From Paenibacillus cellulosilyticus (GTDB lineage: Bacteria > Bacillota > Bacilli > Paenibacillales > Paenibacillaceae), in assembly GCF_003182255.1 (NCBI RefSeq), contig NZ_QGTQ01000014.1, positions 1 through 64,000 of the forward strand: 64,000 bases of DNA, given 5' to 3'. Of the stretch, positions 61,329 through 64,000 are shown piece by piece (within the stretch, counting starts at the first letter, position 1; each line of letters starts with the position of its first letter). Both the position numbers and the translations under genes were made by a program. The notes under the pieces were generated by a model. That model saw nothing but the letters and a program-made list of their open reading frames with translations. It did no database searches and had not been told where the DNA came from.

Positions 61329-62984
61329 CTATTGATTGGTGACGAATAAAGCGATGGCCCGTTGAAGCTGCAATCGGATGGATATCGGATTGTAAGGAAT
61401 CCATTCATCCAGCTCAAGTAGATGTACGTTCTTTCGCTGAACGGCTGGAAGCGCACGCCAATAGGAGGAGTTGAATAAGGCATCCGAATGTGAGCTTGAG
61501 CCTTTCTCATCCGGGTACACACTAACTAAGATTCGATCCCCAGCATAATCGCGCAGCTCGGACAGTTCGATCGGGATGGAGTGAAACCGATCTCCGAGCT
61601 TATCGATCTCGCGCCGTATTCGTTCAGGAGGACGCAGTCCAAGCGATTGATACAGGACATATCCGGCATTACGAGCGCCATATACATACAACCCATCCGT
61701 TTTGCTCACAAGAACCGTAATAATTTCGTTTGCTGCAGCACTTTGTTGCACGCGTGGGCGTGCTTCCTGTTCCTCTTGTTCGAAAGCCGCAAGCCACTGC
61801 TCCGCAAGCTCGCTCCGATGAACGGCCTTGGCAATGAGCCGCAGATGCTCCTTCCAGCCGAGATCCATCCACGAAATATCAATGACAGGCGCAATCGCCC
61901 GCAGATGTTCGAGGTTCAAGTCGTTCATATCCAAATGCATGTTGGCTGCAATAATGAGCTCGATGCCGTTGTGGAGTAGTGCTGCATCGATTTGCTCGGA
62001 CGAGCTTGATGCATTAATGAACGTGATCGACTGCGGCGGCTCCAGCTCCGTCGTATTCACGTATTCATTGCTCTCAGCAATAATAACAGTCGGCTCCAAG
62101 CCAAGCGTTATCAGGTGACTGGCATAAGGCGGGAGCAGTACAGCTACACGCGGGTTCGTCCGATGGTTATAGCCGGAAGGCGAAGTACCGGTGTGCTGCT
62201 TAAAACGGCGGCTGAGATAGAACTCATCCTTGTAGCCGACTTCCAGTGCAATTTCTCTAAGCGTGCCTGACCCGCTAATAAGCAGTTCCATGGCACGATG
62301 AATACGCAGTCTGGACAAGTATTCCTTAGGGGAGAAGCCGGTCATTCGTTTAAACAAAATCGAGTAATGCGAATGGCTGACGCCAGCAATTTCAGCCAGA
62401 TGCTCGCGAGATATTTTGTCCATATAATGGTTCTCTAGATAGGCAATGCTGCGCTCCAGCGACGGTTGATCGCCTGCTGCATCGTTTTCATTGTTCTGCT
62501 TCAACAGCTGAAGGATGATTTGATGAAAGACGATCTGATTCTGAACATGGCGTATTTCACTTGCCGTCGCTCGATGGATATAGAGCTCCTCCATCAGGGC
62601 GACGAGGCCGGATACATGAGAGAAAAGCTTCATATTGGAATGGGAAGTCATCTCGCTCTTCTGAATCATTGCCCCAGCAAGCAGAGGAGCTGTCTGTTCC
62701 ATCGTATGGATGGAAAGTCGATAAGCATGAAGCGGATGCTGAGGATTCGCAATTAGGACAGCGTGACTGTGCGCTGGAAGCAGGACGACCTTCCCTTCGG
62801 CCAGCTCGTGGGCGTGATCATCGATGCGAAGGATGCCTTTGCCACGGGCGACGCCAATTAGCACGGGCGAAGGCTCGTTTATTTTATGCGTCGGCATATT
62901 CGTCGTGGTGTATAACGATTGAATATTGGCAGCCGAATAGATTGGAAAATGCGAGTTTATCCACTCCGAGGTCACAGTAGTCAC
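61329..62984 (-). CDS. AraC regulator fused to a siderophore-binding domain (Btr-like)
   Basis: About 551 residues. GTG 62984 is 8 bases after GGGGAGG; TTG 62990 is too close to it. Order: a cupin-like N-terminal region, a double helix-turn-helix (about 170-270; REHLAEIAGVSHSHYSILFKR and LREIALEVGYKDEFYLSRRFK), then a periplasmic-binding-protein-type domain (about 280-550; VAVLLPPYASHLITLGLEP, DGLYVYGARNAGYVLYQSLGL). The third domain resembles the downstream lipoprotein (FYVYGNNFGRGTEILYQPFGL). It matches B. subtilis Btr, which senses ferric bacillibactin in the cytosol and activates its uptake genes. The expected target is the adjacent binding-protein gene. Confidence 0.9.
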   Translation of the reverse strand: MTTVTSEWINSHFPIYSAANIQSLYTTTNMPTHKINEPSPVLIGVARGKGILRIDDHAHELAEGKVVLLPAHSHAVLIANPQHPLHAYRLSIHTMEQTAPLLAGAMIQKSEMTSHSNMKLFSHVSGLVALMEELYIHRATASEIRHVQNQIVFHQIILQLLKQNNENDAAGDQPSLERSIAYLENHYMDKISREHLAEIAGVSHSHYSILFKRMTGFSPKEYLSRLRIHRAMELLISGSGTLREIALEVGYKDEFYLSRRFKQHTGTSPSGYNHRTNPRVAVLLPPYASHLITLGLEPTVIIAESNEYVNTTELEPPQSITFINASSSSEQIDAALLHNGIELIIAANMHLDMNDLNLEHLRAIAPVIDISWMDLGWKEHLRLIAKAVHRSELAEQWLAAFEQEEQEARPRVQQSAAANEIITVLVSKTDGLYVYGARNAGYVLYQSLGLRPPERIRREIDKLGDRFHSIPIELSELRDYAGDRILVSVYPDEKGSSSHSDALFNSSYWRALPAVQRKNVHLLELDEWIPYNPISIRLQLQRAIALFVTNQ

Positions 62985-63008
62985 GCCCAAGTCCTCCCCA
63001 CAAGAAAT

Positions 63009-63401
63009 CTATTCAAACAAGGCGCGCAGCACATCGGGAACAGCACGGCTTTTCCTCGTCTCGACGTCCATCGTCACGCTTGTTACGAATGCATCTGCAC
63101 ATAGCTCTCCGCGATCGTTCACGATCTCTTGGCGAAGCACGTAGCTGCTGCGTCCGATCGATTGCGATTCAGTCGTCACCGTGAGCCGATCACCTTGTTT
63201 GCATTCTTTGCGGTAATTGATATTAATGTTGACGGTTACCGTTTGAACGCCATGCCCTAGCAGCGTTTCATAGTGCAGCTGGTTCTCGTCATACCACTCT
63301 TCACGGCCCCACTCCAGATACTCCAAATACTTGGCATTATTCACATGCCCGTTCACATCGATCTCGGTGGAACGAACAATCAGATCAAGACTGACCTTCA
63401 T
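63009..63401 (-). CDS. Acyl-CoA thioesterase, hotdog fold (4HBT)
   Basis: 130 residues, the 4-hydroxybenzoyl-CoA thioesterase/YbgC-type hotdog: TEIDVNGHVNNAKYLEYLEWGREEW contains the D-x-x-x-H-V-N-N active-site pattern. It hydrolyses acyl-CoA or acyl-ACP. AAGGAGGATG lies upstream of the ATG. It is separated from the regulator downstream by 18-25 bases on the same strand, so they may be co-transcribed. Confidence 0.85.
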   Translation of the reverse strand: MKVSLDLIVRSTEIDVNGHVNNAKYLEYLEWGREEWYDENQLHYETLLGHGVQTVTVNININYRKECKQGDRLTVTTESQSIGRSSYVLRQEIVNDRGELCADAFVTSVTMDVETRKSRAVPDVLRALFE

Positions 63402-63527
63402 TGCAAACCATCCTCCTTGTAGCTAAAACGTTCAAATGTGATGGACTAACAAGCCCCTGTATTCACTATAGCATGAATAGACGGACTACTCGAAAAGGGT
63501 CGGTTTATTCTGTCATTCTATTTGTTA

Positions 63528-63540
63528 CAATAATATTGTA
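63528..63540. promoter_or_regulatory. Distal operator of the GH2 gene
   Basis: ACAATAATATTGT, a perfect 13-bp palindrome (15 bp with flanking T and A). An identical copy lies at 63672-63684. Confidence 0.65.
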
Positions 63541-63631
63541 TTAATAGAGCGGATCACGCTCGAAAATCGAATTCATTGACCAGATTGGTTGCGAGATATT
63601 GTTGACGAATGCAATAAATATAAGGTGATTA

Positions 63632-63684
63632 TTGACACATCTGCTATATGGCCTTTATATTATCAATAAAAACAATAATATTGT
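63632..63684 (+). promoter_or_regulatory. Promoter and proximal operator of the GH2 gene
   Basis: TTGACA (63632-63637), 17 bases, TTATAT (63655-63660), then the palindrome ACAATAATATTGT (63672-63684) over the early transcribed region. With the identical upstream site it forms a pair 144 bp apart, suitable for repression by DNA looping. Confidence 0.65.
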
Positions 63685-63715
63685 AATAAATCATCGCAAA
63701 GGAGAACTGAACATT

Positions 63716-64000
63716 GTGACGACTAAGAAATATATGAAAGATTATCCGCGTCCCCAGTTTGTTCGGGACAATTGGACGAATTTGAACGGGGAATGGAACT
63801 TCGGCTTCGACGACGACAACGCAGGTGAGGCGGCAGGTTGGCACCGTCAGTTTGGCGGCGATTTGATCATTAACGTTCCTTTCACTTACGAGACGAAAGC
63901 GAGCGGCATTGGAGAAGAAGCGCATCATTCGAATGTGTGGTACAATCGCAGCTTCGACGTTCCGGCTGACGAAGCAGGCAAGCGCATTGTGTTGAATTTC
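63716..64000 (+). CDS. Glycoside hydrolase family 2 protein, N-terminal part
   Basis: The first 95 codons of a gene that runs off the right edge. Starting at GTG 63716 (AAGGAG 11 bases upstream; ATG 63734 is an alternative), it reads YPRPQFVRDNWTNLNGEWNF and then INVPFTYETKASGIGEE with HHSNVWYNRSFDVP. This is the jelly-roll N-terminal domain of GH2 enzymes (beta-galactosidase, beta-glucuronidase, beta-mannosidase). No signal peptide, so it is probably cytosolic. The catalytic barrel is outside the window, so the substrate cannot be named. Confidence 0.8.
   Translation, partial: MTTKKYMKDYPRPQFVRDNWTNLNGEWNFGFDDDNAGEAAGWHRQFGGDLIINVPFTYETKASGIGEEAHHSNVWYNRSFDVPADEAGKRIVLNF

Overview
The window looks like a chromosome segment of a spore-forming, Gram-positive member of the Paenibacillaceae (Paenibacillus-like). 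The evidence is an alpha/beta small acid-soluble spore protein, GerA-type germinant receptor genes, the sporulation membrane protein YtaF, SLH surface anchoring on a GH74 xyloglucanase, strong AGGAGG-type ribosome sites, PhoP boxes, cre sites and a Fur box, together with the Bacillales order polA, mutM, ytaF, coaE, nrdR. All calls come from reading the sequence; no database search was run.

Layout: 1-712 is the 3' end of an IS1182-like insertion sequence. 0.8-4.3 kb holds an M20 amidohydrolase divergent from a polar amino-acid ABC importer. 5.0-6.2 kb is a soluble CBS-domain chemoreceptor. 6.4-12.1 kb is a phosphate regulon with two tandem pstS genes, each behind its own PhoP box, then pstC-pstA-pstB-phoU. 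12.2-15.4 kb is a secreted, S-layer-anchored GH74 enzyme with a cre site. polA (15.5-18.2 kb) is separated from mutM by about 9 kb of accessory DNA: a decayed gerA operon, a sugar acetyltransferase relic, and a rhamnoside module (AraC regulator, MFS transporter, GH78 rhamnosidase). Core genes resume at 27.2-31.2 kb.

At 31.3 kb a tRNA-Ala(GGC) gene is followed by a 1.2 kb array with four more copies of the 17-nt tRNA 3' end, each copy merged into a long terminator-like palindrome. Beyond it, 32.8-47.9 kb is an accessory region: an attenuator-controlled ABC-F antibiotic-resistance gene, two MarR regulators with recognisable operators, a heterodimeric ABC exporter, an OsmC/flavin monooxygenase pair, a HEPN-motif protein, a segmental duplication, tandem nitroreductases and a cyanophycinase-like peptidase.

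48.1-59.3 kb is one long co-directional operon. It encodes an AprA-like flavoprotein and an 8-Fe ferredoxin, two HpaB-fold proteins, an SsuABC/TauABC-type importer with two binding proteins, and, translationally coupled inside it, a CopC-CopD copper importer and a YcnI copper chaperone. Its leader carries a CymR-like palindrome and two intrinsic terminators with a structured RNA between them. I infer an organosulfur acquisition system with a copper requirement; this is the strongest candidate for an undescribed system here. The rest (59.4-64 kb) holds an SDR oxidoreductase, a frameshifted Fur-controlled siderophore-binding protein with its Btr-like regulator, a thioesterase, and the start of a GH2 glycosidase behind paired palindromic operators.
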